Source of the DNA: Longimicrobiales bacterium
GTDB lineage: Bacteria > Gemmatimonadota > Gemmatimonadetes > Longimicrobiales > Gaopeijiaceae
Assembly: GCA_028278645.1 (NCBI GenBank)
Contig: JANQDZ010000069.1
Location: 1-57,817, forward strand
Length of the DNA stretch: 57,817 nt
Reading direction: 5' to 3'
The notes under the pieces were generated by a model. That model was not told where the DNA came from, ran no database searches, and saw nothing but the letters and a program-made list of their open reading frames with translations. Of this stretch, positions 7,701 to 15,094 are shown piece by piece (positions within the stretch are counted from its first letter, which is position 1; each line of letters opens with the position of its first letter). The translations under genes and the position numbers were made by a program.

Positions 7701-9055
7701 AAATCTTGGTCGTAGATGACGACAGAGGCCTGAGGAAGTCCCTGACACTCATTCTCACTGACGCTGGATACGAGGTCCGGGTGGCTGAAGATGGGGAGGA
7801 GGGACTTGCCGTCGCGCTCGCTGAGAACCCCCAGGTGATCCTCTGCGACGTCAGGATGCCAAAAAAGGATGGTCTGGCCTTCCTCCGGGAATACAAAGAG
7901 GCCGGCGGTTCGGCTCTCGTACTTGTGATGACCGCATACGGGAGCCTGGAGCTTGCCGTAGAGGCCATGAAAGCAGGGGCCTACGACTACATTCCCAAAC
8001 CCTTCGGAGCTGATGAAGTCCTTCTCACCGTTAAAAAGGCGGAAGAGAGGGAACAGCTTCGGGAGGAGGTGGGACGGCTCCGCTCGGAGGTCAGGGCGGA
8101 TCGTCGGTTCGGGGAGATCGTGGCCCGGTCCCCGGCCATGGTCAGGGCCCTGGAAGTGGCCGAAAAAGTAGCTGCCCACCCTTCGCCTGTCCTGATTTCG
8201 GGGGCCAGCGGGACCGGGAAGGAGTTGGTGGCCAGACTGATCCACCGGGAGAGCGAAAGAGCAAACGGGGCCTTCGTTCCGGTGAACTGCGGGGCTATCC
8301 CGGAAACCCTCCTGGAATCCGAGTTCTTCGGGTACGTAAAAGGAGCTTTCACGGGTGCGGACAGAGACCGAAGCGGGCTCTTCGAAGCCGCAAACGGGGG
8401 CACACTTTTCCTTGACGAGGTGGGGGAGCTCCCTGGGAGCCTCCAGGTGAAACTCCTCAGGGTCCTCCAGGATGGAGAGGTCCGGAGGCTCGGAGGAAAC
8501 GACTCGGTTGAGGTGGACGTGAGGGTGATTGCGGCCACGAACCGGGACCTCGAGGGGATGGTGCAGCAGGGCGAGTTCAGGGAGGACCTCTACTACCGGT
8601 TGGCGGTTGTCCCGATCCATCTTCCGGCCCTTTGTCGCAGGAGGGAGGAGATCCCGGATCTGGTCCATCACTTCCTCAAGAGGCACAGGGAGAGATTGGG
8701 TGTGAAGGTCACCGGCATTTCGCCCGACGCGATGGAGGGACTTCTCAGCTACCCTTGGCCGGGGAACATCAGGGAACTGGAGAATCTTCTAGAGCGGGTG
8801 GTGGTCCTTGCCGATGGCTCAGAGATCCAGACGGATGACCTCCCAGAGGATATCCTTCACCCTGCTCCGGACCGGGCCCCCATCGACGTTTCGGACGACG
8901 ACCTGTCGGTGAAGCGCCATTCCGCCGAGTTGGAGCGGGTCCTAATCCGCAGAGCCCTGGAGCGGACGGGCGGAAACAAGACCCAGGCCGCGGACCTCCT
9001 GGAATTGAGCCCGAGAGCGCTGCGGTACAAAATCCAGGATTACGGCCTGGAGTAG
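7697..9055 (+). CDS. NtrC-family sigma-54 response regulator
   Basis: Second NtrC-type activator of the pilus region (452 aa). The receiver is intact, with LVVDDD, Asp in LCDVRMP, and Lys in IPKPF. The AAA+ domain has Walker A GASGTGKE, a canonical GAFTGA loop and Walker B TLFLDEVGEL. The Fis-type HTH is NKTQAADLLELSPRALRYKI. The GTG start is coupled to the HAMP kinase. It lies directly before the pseudopilin genes and just after the two pilins, so it may control some of them. I found no second clear -24/-12 element in the adjacent gaps, so its target is unassigned. Confidence 0.9.
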   Translation: MKILVVDDDRGLRKSLTLILTDAGYEVRVAEDGEEGLAVALAENPQVILCDVRMPKKDGLAFLREYKEAGGSALVLVMTAYGSLELAVEAMKAGAYDYIPKPFGADEVLLTVKKAEEREQLREEVGRLRSEVRADRRFGEIVARSPAMVRALEVAEKVAAHPSPVLISGASGTGKELVARLIHRESERANGAFVPVNCGAIPETLLESEFFGYVKGAFTGADRDRSGLFEAANGGTLFLDEVGELPGSLQVKLLRVLQDGEVRRLGGNDSVEVDVRVIAATNRDLEGMVQQGEFREDLYYRLAVVPIHLPALCRRREEIPDLVHHFLKRHRERLGVKVTGISPDAMEGLLSYPWPGNIRELENLLERVVVLADGSEIQTDDLPEDILHPAPDRAPIDVSDDDLSVKRHSAELERVLIRRALERTGGNKTQAADLLELSPRALRYKIQDYGLE

Positions 9056-9085
9056 AGGCGGACCCAACAGAACATCCAACAGCCC

Positions 9086-9120
9086 AAGGGCATGGACCAG
9101 TTTGGGTCCATGCCCTTTTT
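9086..9120 (+). terminator. Strong intrinsic terminator overlapping a gene start
   Basis: A perfect 13-bp inverted repeat, AAGGGCATGGACC (9086-9098) and GGTCCATGCCCTT (9105-9117), has a six-base loop and a TTTTT run at 9116-9120. It should end transcription of the regulator gene. Both possible start codons of the following pseudopilin gene (9092 and 9110) lie inside the hairpin. Confidence 0.78.
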
Positions 9121-9565
9121 CCTCAATCCGCGACCCACCGACTCCGGCTTCACGCTTCTTGAGCTTGCTGTCGTTTTTTCTCTCATGGCGGTGGGGATCG
9201 CGGTGCTTCTCCCCACCGCTCGGCGACAGCAAGACCGACTCGCCGTGTCAGGGGCGGCGGAGGAGGTAGTTGGCCTTCTCCACCGGACGAGGGCCGAGGC
9301 TGTAGCCCGCGGTGGAGCGGTGCTCTCCCTCGTTTCCGCCTCAGCGTCCATCGCCATTGTATGCAATGAGGACACCCTGACCCGAACCGAGCTCATGGAG
9401 AGATACGGTGTGGATATGGACCTCTCGAGAGATCGGGGAGAAGCCGCGTTGGCATTCGGGCCTCTCGGCCTTGGGCAGGTGGCGAATCAGACCATCAGGC
9501 TTCGAAGGGGAGAGGCGGAGACCAGGCTCATCGTCTCTTCCCTCGGAAGGGTGGTCAGGAAGTGA
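9092..9565 (+). CDS. FimT/GspH-type minor pseudopilin
   Basis: Minor prepilin-like protein, 157 aa from ATG 9092 or 151 aa from ATG 9110. The processing site is SG before FTLLELAVVFSLMAVGI, with Glu at mature position 5. The rest resembles GspH/FimT: PTARRQQDRLAVSGAAEEVVGLLHRTRAEAVARGGAV, the conserved helix after the pilin N-terminus, then a beta-rich end. Neither start has a convincing Shine-Dalgarno sequence and both fall inside a terminator-like hairpin, so the start is uncertain. It begins a run of four minor-pilin-type genes whose products probably prime pilus assembly or form the tip. Confidence 0.82.
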   Translation: MDQFGSMPFFLNPRPTDSGFTLLELAVVFSLMAVGIAVLLPTARRQQDRLAVSGAAEEVVGLLHRTRAEAVARGGAVLSLVSASASIAIVCNEDTLTRTELMERYGVDMDLSRDRGEAALAFGPLGLGQVANQTIRLRRGEAETRLIVSSLGRVVRK

Positions 9566-9936
9566 GGCGGGGATTCTCTATCCTGGAACTCCTAGTTTCC
9601 CTCGTCCTTTTCGAGGTTGGGATTCTGGCCACCGTCGGGATGATCTTCCTGGCACAACAGAACTTCCGCCGGGCCGAGCTCACCCTTAGGGGGGTTTTGG
9701 AAACCAGGTGGGTGGCCGACTCCTTGGTGGGAACCGGAACCTCGGGAGGCGGTAGCGTTTCCCGCCCCTGGGGCACAATCTCGTGGGCTCCTTCCCGGGA
9801 TCCGGTGCCAGGTGTCCTCGTATCGGCCCTGTCCGCCGGCGACGGAGACACGCTCGCATGGACCTTTGCACCCGAAAGGTCTGTGCTTCCGGATCCTTTT
9901 TGGCTGGACTCCAACACGGTCTGGAGGGTCAAATGA
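9562..9936 (+). CDS. PilV/GspI-type minor pseudopilin
   Basis: Minor prepilin of 124 aa starting at a GTG that overlaps the previous stop (GTGA). The leader is very short (MRRG), followed by FSILELLVSLVLFEVGILA with Glu at +5. The hydrophobic helix continues into NFRRAELTLRGVLETRWVADSL, typical of PilV/GspI proteins, which have a compact globular domain. No cysteines are seen. It is coupled to both neighbours by four-base overlaps, so the minor pilins are probably made in fixed proportion. Confidence 0.82.
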   Translation: MRRGFSILELLVSLVLFEVGILATVGMIFLAQQNFRRAELTLRGVLETRWVADSLVGTGTSGGGSVSRPWGTISWAPSRDPVPGVLVSALSAGDGDTLAWTFAPERSVLPDPFWLDSNTVWRVK

Positions 9937-10667
9937 TTCCCCGGGAAAGGGAAGCCGGCTTTTCAGTCGTGGAAACCATCGTAGCCCTCCTTCTACTGGG
10001 ACTCCTGGCGGGTTTGGCCTGGAGCACCCTTTCCCGGCAAAGGCATGTTGGGTTTGACCTGGCTCAGAGGGCTGACGGGCTGGAGACGGTCAGGACGGTA
10101 GCCTGGGTTCTGGGGGAAGAACTCTCGAATGGCCGCCAAGGCCTTGATTGGCAGGTCGCCGGAGGGGACTCCTTAAGCTTGAGGGCCTTCCGCGGGATCG
10201 GGTTGGTAGAAGGGCGAAGCGGATCGCCCCGAACGATGACCGTTTGTTTTCGCGGAATCCGCAGTCCAGCGCCCGAGAAAGACTCGTTGCTCCTTCTTGG
10301 TGGTGACGGGCGATGGAGGGTGGTTGCCTTGGAGGGAAGAAACGCCGACTCGGCAGGCTGCCAGGGGTTGGAGGGATGGTCGAGGGAGGCTTGGACAGTC
10401 TCCCAGATGGGGACGGATGCGGTCCTGGCCCGTCTGTTTGAACGTGGAAGCTATCACCTCTCCGGCGGGGCACTCCGGTATCGAAGGGGTCGAGGCGGGA
10501 GGCAGCCCCTCACACCCGAAGTCATCGAGGACGGGTCCTTTTTGGCTCAGACTGATTTGGGGTGGGGAACTGGTTGGGAGATTACCCTCCGCCGGCGAAC
10601 GAGAAGTCCGGGTCTCTTCCACCCGGACGCTCCAGAACCGCTCTTGTGGCGGGGGACAGTGTGGTAA
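9933..10667 (+). CDS. PilW/GspJ-type minor pseudopilin
   Basis: Minor prepilin of 244 aa. The start is the ATG at 9933, whose ATGA overlaps the preceding stop. It gives the leader MIPREREAG and then FSVVETIVALLLLGLLAGLAW with Glu at +5. The large beta-rich globular domain has two cysteines (TVCFRG and SAGCQG). Size, helix and position between GspI-like and PilX-like genes fit PilW/GspJ. The frame is open further upstream in the neighbouring gene, but only the 9933 start yields a prepilin signal. Confidence 0.82.
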   Translation: MIPREREAGFSVVETIVALLLLGLLAGLAWSTLSRQRHVGFDLAQRADGLETVRTVAWVLGEELSNGRQGLDWQVAGGDSLSLRAFRGIGLVEGRSGSPRTMTVCFRGIRSPAPEKDSLLLLGGDGRWRVVALEGRNADSAGCQGLEGWSREAWTVSQMGTDAVLARLFERGSYHLSGGALRYRRGRGGRQPLTPEVIEDGSFLAQTDLGWGTGWEITLRRRTRSPGLFHPDAPEPLLWRGTVW

Positions 10668-11704
10668 GGGCTGGAGAAGAGGGGATCGTCCTCCCACTAA
10701 TGTTACTCCTGATGATGGCTCTGGCCGCCATCGGGCATGGTGCGCTTAGCCTCTCCCTTCGTGAGCTGCAAGCCACTTGGGCCCTCCGCCATATGGCGCG
10801 GGCCGAGATGGCGGCGAACCTCGGTATCGCCCATGCCTGGAGACTCCCGCCGGATACGGCCAGGGCCAGAACACCGTGGAGTGAAGAGCTCGTTGTTGAG
10901 GGCCGGACAACGACGGGGCTTTTTTACCGAGGGATCCGGCGTTGGATCGATACAGAGTTCTTCCTCCTGGAAGGAGTCGGGAACACTGAGGGGTGGATCG
11001 GAGAACGGAGGGTGGGATGGATCGCCTGGGCCCTCTCTCCTTCAGCGAGGGTCCGGTCCTTCTTTTCGGTAAGCCCAACGGCTGCTGATGAGGCCGTTTC
11101 CAGGCCGGTGTCGGGCTTGGGCGAAGAGCTCTTGGCAGTGCCTGAAGGGTGGCCGCCTGGAGAATGCGCTGCCCTCCGTGGCATCTTGGATTCCCATTCC
11201 GGCGGAGCTGTCTCCCAGGAGGTAGCCCCGGCACGTCTGCCCAGCTCGTCCGGGGGCGTGGCTGGGGCTCAGGCTCCTTCCTTGGGGCTACTCCCTGGGC
11301 CCCTTCTTCTTTCGTTAGCAGAGCGGGTGGACCTGGATCCCTCCCTTTCCCCCCCCACGGGAGTCTCTCGGGGGTGCCCCCCGGGAGACCTGCCGGTATT
11401 CCTCGGTAGTGCCGGAGATGTCCATCTTCGTAAAGGCCGACACTGCGGGCTCTTAGTCGCGGCGGGGAATCTGATACTCAGCGGAAACGCCCGATTCCAG
11501 GGTTTGGCCCTCTTGGGAGGTGACCTTATCCTGGAAAACAGGGCCAATTTTGAGGGTGTTGCGAGGGCCAGGAACAGATTTTTCCAGACCGATAGCGCGT
11601 CTTTTCGGAGGTCAGTTTGTCCTGTTTTTAGAGCCCTCTCAAAGATCACTGCCCTCCATCAACCCGTCCTCGTCAAGGGGAGCCTCCCCGGGCTGTTTCA
11701 TTGA
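10661..11704 (+). CDS. PilX-like minor pilus protein with beta-solenoid-like end
   Basis: Protein of about 347 aa. From GTG 10661 the N-terminus is VVRAGEEG followed by IVLPLMLLLMMALAAIG, then a helix AEMAANLGIAHAWR resembling PilX proteins, which often lack the canonical +5 Glu. The start overlaps the previous gene by seven bases and has GGGGGA just upstream; GTG 10646 is an alternative. The C-terminal third contains short alternating segments such as GDVHLRKGRHCGLLVAAGNL, ILSGNARFQGL and LILENRANFEGV, which look like rungs of a beta-solenoid or bactofilin-like fold. The middle is rich in Pro, Ser and Gly. It is the last of the four minor-pilin genes. Confidence 0.7.
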   Translation: MVRAGEEGIVLPLMLLLMMALAAIGHGALSLSLRELQATWALRHMARAEMAANLGIAHAWRLPPDTARARTPWSEELVVEGRTTTGLFYRGIRRWIDTEFFLLEGVGNTEGWIGERRVGWIAWALSPSARVRSFFSVSPTAADEAVSRPVSGLGEELLAVPEGWPPGECAALRGILDSHSGGAVSQEVAPARLPSSSGGVAGAQAPSLGLLPGPLLLSLAERVDLDPSLSPPTGVSRGCPPGDLPVFLGSAGDVHLRKGRHCGLLVAAGNLILSGNARFQGLALLGGDLILENRANFEGVARARNRFFQTDSASFRRSVCPVFRALSKITALHQPVLVKGSLPGLFH

Positions 11705-12090
11705 CCCCTCGGGTCGGCACATTTTTCCCTGGCTCGGAAAGATTTTTCCCGTCTGCGGGTGCTTTTTGAGGAATAGAGGCCGGGGAAAGGCCCCGAGATC
11801 TGGCACGGATTTCGTATATGGACCCCCGAGAGGCCCCGACTTGTTTTGATGCGAGTACTCCGACCCGAGGTTCCATCTGACCACCCTCTTCCCAGCCTTC
11901 CCCAACGGGCTACCCGACGTCCGACTCAGCTGGAACCGCCTGGATTAGCTCTGCTGGAGCACCCTCAAGATCGTCACCTTTTTGGGCCCCGAAACTGGGT
12001 CCCAAACCGCGGTCGGCCGGGCACTCGGATCTGGAAAAGCGGCCGAGGAAAAAAAACCGAATTTCGGGGCTGAGGGATGGAAAATGGCAC

Positions 12091-12143
12091 GGTAAACAAA
12101 TGATTTACTCGTTTTTTGTGAATCAAATGTTTACCAATTTTTT
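12091..12143 (+). repeat. AT-rich imperfect inverted repeat with T-run
   Basis: GGTAAACaaaTGATT (12091-12105) and AATCAaatGTTTACC (12121-12135) form an imperfect 15-base inverted repeat, and each arm is itself part of a GTAAA...TTTAC-type palindrome. A run of six T follows at 12138-12143. This could be an AT-rich terminator, or a pair of operator sites upstream of the pilM promoter. Confidence 0.5.
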
Positions 12144-12170
12144 GCCTTTAACAGGGAGCGTAGGAATCCT

Positions 12171-12206
12171 TGACAAGCCTTGGTTTTGAGTGGTACTCTG
12201 GACCCA
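12171..12206 (+). promoter_or_regulatory. Probable sigma-70 promoter of pilMNOPQ
   Basis: A perfect -35 TTGACA begins around 12171, and about 18 bases later there is TACTCT (near 12195), matching the first two and last bases of the -10 consensus. The transcript would start near 12207, some 45 nt before pilM. The perfect -35 in an otherwise GC-rich region makes this one of the better promoter candidates here. Confidence 0.5.
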
Positions 12207-12252
12207 GAATTCCGGGGGTATCCTCGTCCCCTCCTCTTTGGGTAATCTGAAA

Positions 12253-13284
12253 ATGGGCCTTTTCGGTAAGAAGACCTCGGTGGGGCTCGACATCGGTAGT
12301 GGGTTCGTGAAAATGGTGGAAGTGGACCACTCCGGTGATCAACCCGAGGTATCACGGGTGGCCATTGAACCCCTCCTCCCCGACGCAATTGTTGAGGGAG
12401 AGGTAATGGACCCGGGTTTGGTGGCGGACACCATCAGGAACCTCTTCGAGAGCTTGGCGATCAAGGGTCGGGACGTAATCACAGCCGTGGGTGGCCACGA
12501 TGTGATCATCAAAAAGATCGAGATGGATCGGATGAAAGAGTCCGATGCCAGAGAGGTCATCCGTTGGGAGGCCGAGCAGCACGTCCCGTTCGACATCAAA
12601 AGCGTCGAGCTGGATTTCCAGATTCTGAATCCCCTCGAAGAAGGCCTCCAAATGGAGGTCATCCTCGTCGCAGCCAAAAAAGAGCTGGTCGACAACAAAC
12701 TGGCCCTTCTGGCGGATGCAGGATTGGCGGCATCGGTCATCGATGTGGACGCCTTCGCTCTCCATAACGCTTTCGAACGGAACTACCCTGAGGCCATGGA
12801 GGGAATCGTGGCCTTGGTAAACGTCGGGCACGAAGTCACGAATGTGAACATCCTTGAGGAAGGTGTCCCAATCCTCACCCGTGATATTCCATTCGGCTCC
12901 CGTCGAGTTCGCGAGGACCTGCAGCGGGAGAGGGGACTTACCGCCGAAGCGGCGGAGGATGTGGTGCAGGGTAGGGAAGACATCGAAGACCTTGCCGATT
13001 TCGTCGGGATGAGTGCCGACGAGGTTGCGGTGGGGATCGAACGTGCTTCCGCATTCCTCATGACCCGTCAATCCGGAGAGGGCCTGGGCACCGTCTACCT
13101 TAGCGGTGGCGGCTCTCGCATTCCGGGCATGACCAAAGCTCTTGCCGAACGCATGAATGTGGAGACCCACCAGGTGAACCCCTTTGAGCGGACACCGGTG
13201 AGGCCGGGTGCGGCGGTGAACCTCAATCTGGAGGAAGCGGCTCCCATGCTCCTCCTCCCCCTGGGCCTGGCCCTCAGGGCTTAG
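12253..13284 (+). CDS. pilM: Type IV pilus actin-like ATPase PilM
   Basis: Cytoplasmic actin-fold protein (343 aa) that binds the N-terminal tail of PilN and links the inner-membrane alignment complex to the motor. It shows SVGLDIGSGFVKMVEV (phosphate-1 loop), EAEQHVPFDI, LVNVGHEVTNVNIL and LSGGGSRIPG (adenosine loop), all standard for PilM. ATG 12253 is preferred over an upstream in-frame codon at 12190, because translation then begins MGLFGKKTSVGLDIG like other PilM proteins. It is the first gene of a compact pilMNOPQ operon, separated from the minor pilins by the 548-bp gap, so the operon probably has its own promoter. Confidence 0.94.
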   Translation: MGLFGKKTSVGLDIGSGFVKMVEVDHSGDQPEVSRVAIEPLLPDAIVEGEVMDPGLVADTIRNLFESLAIKGRDVITAVGGHDVIIKKIEMDRMKESDAREVIRWEAEQHVPFDIKSVELDFQILNPLEEGLQMEVILVAAKKELVDNKLALLADAGLAASVIDVDAFALHNAFERNYPEAMEGIVALVNVGHEVTNVNILEEGVPILTRDIPFGSRRVREDLQRERGLTAEAAEDVVQGREDIEDLADFVGMSADEVAVGIERASAFLMTRQSGEGLGTVYLSGGGSRIPGMTKALAERMNVETHQVNPFERTPVRPGAAVNLNLEEAAPMLLLPLGLALRA

Positions 13285-13302
13285 GCCAGAGGTGATCGGA
13301 AC

Positions 13303-13971
13303 TTGATCGAGGTCAATCTACAACCGGGTGGAAAGAAACGGCGTTCTCCAGGGCCAAAGCTCTCCTTTTCCCTCCCTTCCATGGGCGGGCTCGGCCGTGA
13401 CCGCTGGGTTTTGGGGTCAACGGTGGTGGTGGTAGCGGCGGCTGCAGTTTGCGGTTGGTGGTTCACGACCGTGAACAGCAGAACCGCGGAGATTCAGGTC
13501 CAAATCGAGGAGGCCCGGGCCGACTCGGCGCGATACGCCGATCTGATCCAGCAGAACGACGCCCTCATGGCGAGGAGAGACTCCATCGCCCAACGGGTCG
13601 AGATCATTCAAGAGATTGATGGGGACCGCTACATATGGCCCCACATCATGGACGAAGTGGCGAGAGCGCTCCCCGACTACACATGGCTGACCGAAATGCT
13701 GCAGGTCTCCCTGGGGGACGAGCTTCAGTTCCGAATCATCGGAAGAGTCGGAAACACCTTTGCCCTGACCCAGTTCGGCGAAAACCTCGAGGCGTCTCTC
13801 TTTATCAGGAATGTTCAGCTGATTACGACTGAACAGATCGTTGAGGAGATCGGGGAATCGGGCATCAGGCGGGCCGTTTACCAATTCACCATGGAGGCGA
13901 TGTATGAACGCCCCTCGGTGGAGTTCCTCGAGACGGTCCCCCTCTTTGGTTCACCATCTTCGGGCCTCTAG
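13303..13971 (+). CDS. pilN: Type IV pilus assembly protein PilN
   Basis: Bitopic inner-membrane protein of 222 aa. It starts at TTG 13303 with GAGGTGAT upstream. The cytoplasmic tail begins IEVNLQPGGKKR, the equivalent of the INLLP motif that docks on PilM. A longer than usual basic and Pro/Gly-rich stretch leads to the single membrane helix (WVLGSTVVVVAAAAVCGWWF). The periplasmic part starts with a coiled coil (EIQVQIEEARADSARYADL) and ends in a ferredoxin-like domain that would pair with PilO. Confidence 0.9.
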   Translation: MIEVNLQPGGKKRRSPGPKLSFSLPSMGGLGRDRWVLGSTVVVVAAAAVCGWWFTTVNSRTAEIQVQIEEARADSARYADLIQQNDALMARRDSIAQRVEIIQEIDGDRYIWPHIMDEVARALPDYTWLTEMLQVSLGDELQFRIIGRVGNTFALTQFGENLEASLFIRNVQLITTEQIVEEIGESGIRRAVYQFTMEAMYERPSVEFLETVPLFGSPSSGL

Positions 13972-13988
13972 GCTGACCGGGTTGAATC

Positions 13989-14618
13989 ATGGCTCTAATT
14001 CCTAACGAACCGAGACAACGAAACGCCCTCCTTATCGGGCTTCTGGCCGTCGCGTTGTTCTATGCCTTCTACGCCTACTGGTACACGCCTCGGAATACCG
14101 AGATGGAGGACCTCGAGGCACAACTAGGGCAGCTGGACCTGAACAACCAGAGGGCCCAGATCATATCGGCAAGAGGCGGTACGGACCTCCAGGAGAGGCT
14201 GGCTCTCTACGAACGTCATGTCGGGCAGCTGGAAGAGCTGATCCCTGAGCAGGAGGAGTTTTTTGCCCTCCTGAACGAAATCACGGCCGAGAGTCGGAGC
14301 CACGGCGTGGAGATCGTCGGAATCGATCCTGCGGTGGCTGAGCCAGGGGCCTTCTATACGAGAGAGGTCTACGATCTCCAGCTCATTGGGGACTATCACG
14401 ACATCGGGCGGTTCCTGAGCACCATAGCCTCGCTCCCGAGGATCATCACACCGTCTGAACTGGACCTCTCGGTCTTTGACGGTGCGCCAGAGCTGCTCCG
14501 TGCGGACTATGAAGCTCCGCTGACTGCTTCTCTGCGAATCCAGACCTACATCCTGCCCTCTGGAGACTTCGCGCCGGTAGTTGAAGGCGGCGAGGGAGTG
14601 GAGGGAGGCACGGTATGA
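13989..14618 (+). CDS. pilO: Type IV pilus assembly protein PilO
   Basis: Partner of PilN in the inner-membrane alignment complex (209 aa). There is one membrane helix near the N-terminus (ALLIGLLAVALFYAFYAYW), a coiled coil (MEDLEAQLGQLDLNNQRAQI) and a ferredoxin-like periplasmic domain with SHGVEIVGIDP and YDLQLIGDYHDIGRFLSTIASLPRII, the most conserved PilO block. It ends in a Gly/Glu-rich tail. The next gene's ATG overlaps the stop as ATGA. Confidence 0.9.
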   Translation: MALIPNEPRQRNALLIGLLAVALFYAFYAYWYTPRNTEMEDLEAQLGQLDLNNQRAQIISARGGTDLQERLALYERHVGQLEELIPEQEEFFALLNEITAESRSHGVEIVGIDPAVAEPGAFYTREVYDLQLIGDYHDIGRFLSTIASLPRIITPSELDLSVFDGAPELLRADYEAPLTASLRIQTYILPSGDFAPVVEGGEGVEGGTV

Positions 14619-15094
14619 CACGGACCTTGATCGTCTTACTTCTCCTGCTCGGAACGGGCCTTGGGGCTGGTTCGGCTGGGGCGCTTCGAGCTCAAGAGAC
14701 GCCACCCCAGCCGCCCCCGACCCAGCCGAGGCCAGATTCTCTGGACCTGGTGTTTGAGCGGGAGGCCTTCTTTTATCCCCGGTATGAACGGCGGAATCCC
14801 TTCCGTCCTTTGACGGCGGGAGATGAGTACGGGCCGAGGTTCGAAGAACTCGAGCTCGCCGGCATTCTCTTCTCCCCCGACCCTGAGCGCTCGTGGGCCT
14901 TGTTCGGCTTACGAGATGCCCAGGAGGGCGAGGGAGTTGGACCGCAATCCTACAGAGTCCGACGAGGTGACAGCGTGGGCAATGTACGAGTCCTAGAAAT
15001 CCAAGAATCACGCGTGGTCGTCCACGTTGAAGAATTCGGCATGACGGAGCAGCGCATCTTAGAGCTGCCGCGACATGGTCAAGGAGGCTTCTGA
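14615..15094 (+). CDS. pilP: PilP-like periplasmic protein (no lipobox)
   Basis: Small exported protein (159 aa) in the PilP position, between pilO and pilQ. PilP links the PilN/PilO complex to the secretin. The N-terminus is a cleavable-looking signal (LIVLLLLLGTGLGAGSAGALRAQ), then a Pro-rich linker (PPQPPPTQPRP), then a beta domain with RRNPFRPL, LAGILFSPDPERSWALF, YRVRRGDSVGNVRVLEIQ and VVVHVEEFG, resembling the PilP/GspC homology region. Proteobacterial PilP is normally a lipoprotein, but no cysteine is present in this signal, so the protein would be soluble or held by protein contacts. Confidence 0.82.
   Translation: MTRTLIVLLLLLGTGLGAGSAGALRAQETPPQPPPTQPRPDSLDLVFEREAFFYPRYERRNPFRPLTAGDEYGPRFEELELAGILFSPDPERSWALFGLRDAQEGEGVGPQSYRVRRGDSVGNVRVLEIQESRVVVHVEEFGMTEQRILELPRHGQGGF

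Larger units (their letters stand above)
11705..12252. other. 548-bp non-coding gap before pilM
   Basis: The longest gene-free stretch in the window. It contains a weak GC hairpin (CGGGG 11781-11785 with CCCCG 11791-11795), two TGGCACGG boxes (from 11801 and 12085) that look like sigma-54 -24 elements but lack a GC at the right distance, an AT-rich inverted repeat (12091-12135) and a candidate sigma-70 promoter near 12170. Short frames in it show no family resemblance or convincing start. Confidence 0.6.

Noticed and set aside
11801-11816. TGGCACGG box as a second sigma-54 promoter
   Set aside because: The -24 half is good, but ten bases after GG there is GT, not GC. The copy at 12085 also lacks the -12 GC.
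11846-12073. 75-codon frame in the gap before pilM
   Set aside because: Pro/Arg-rich product without ribosome-binding site or known motif; its length is expected by chance in GC-rich DNA.
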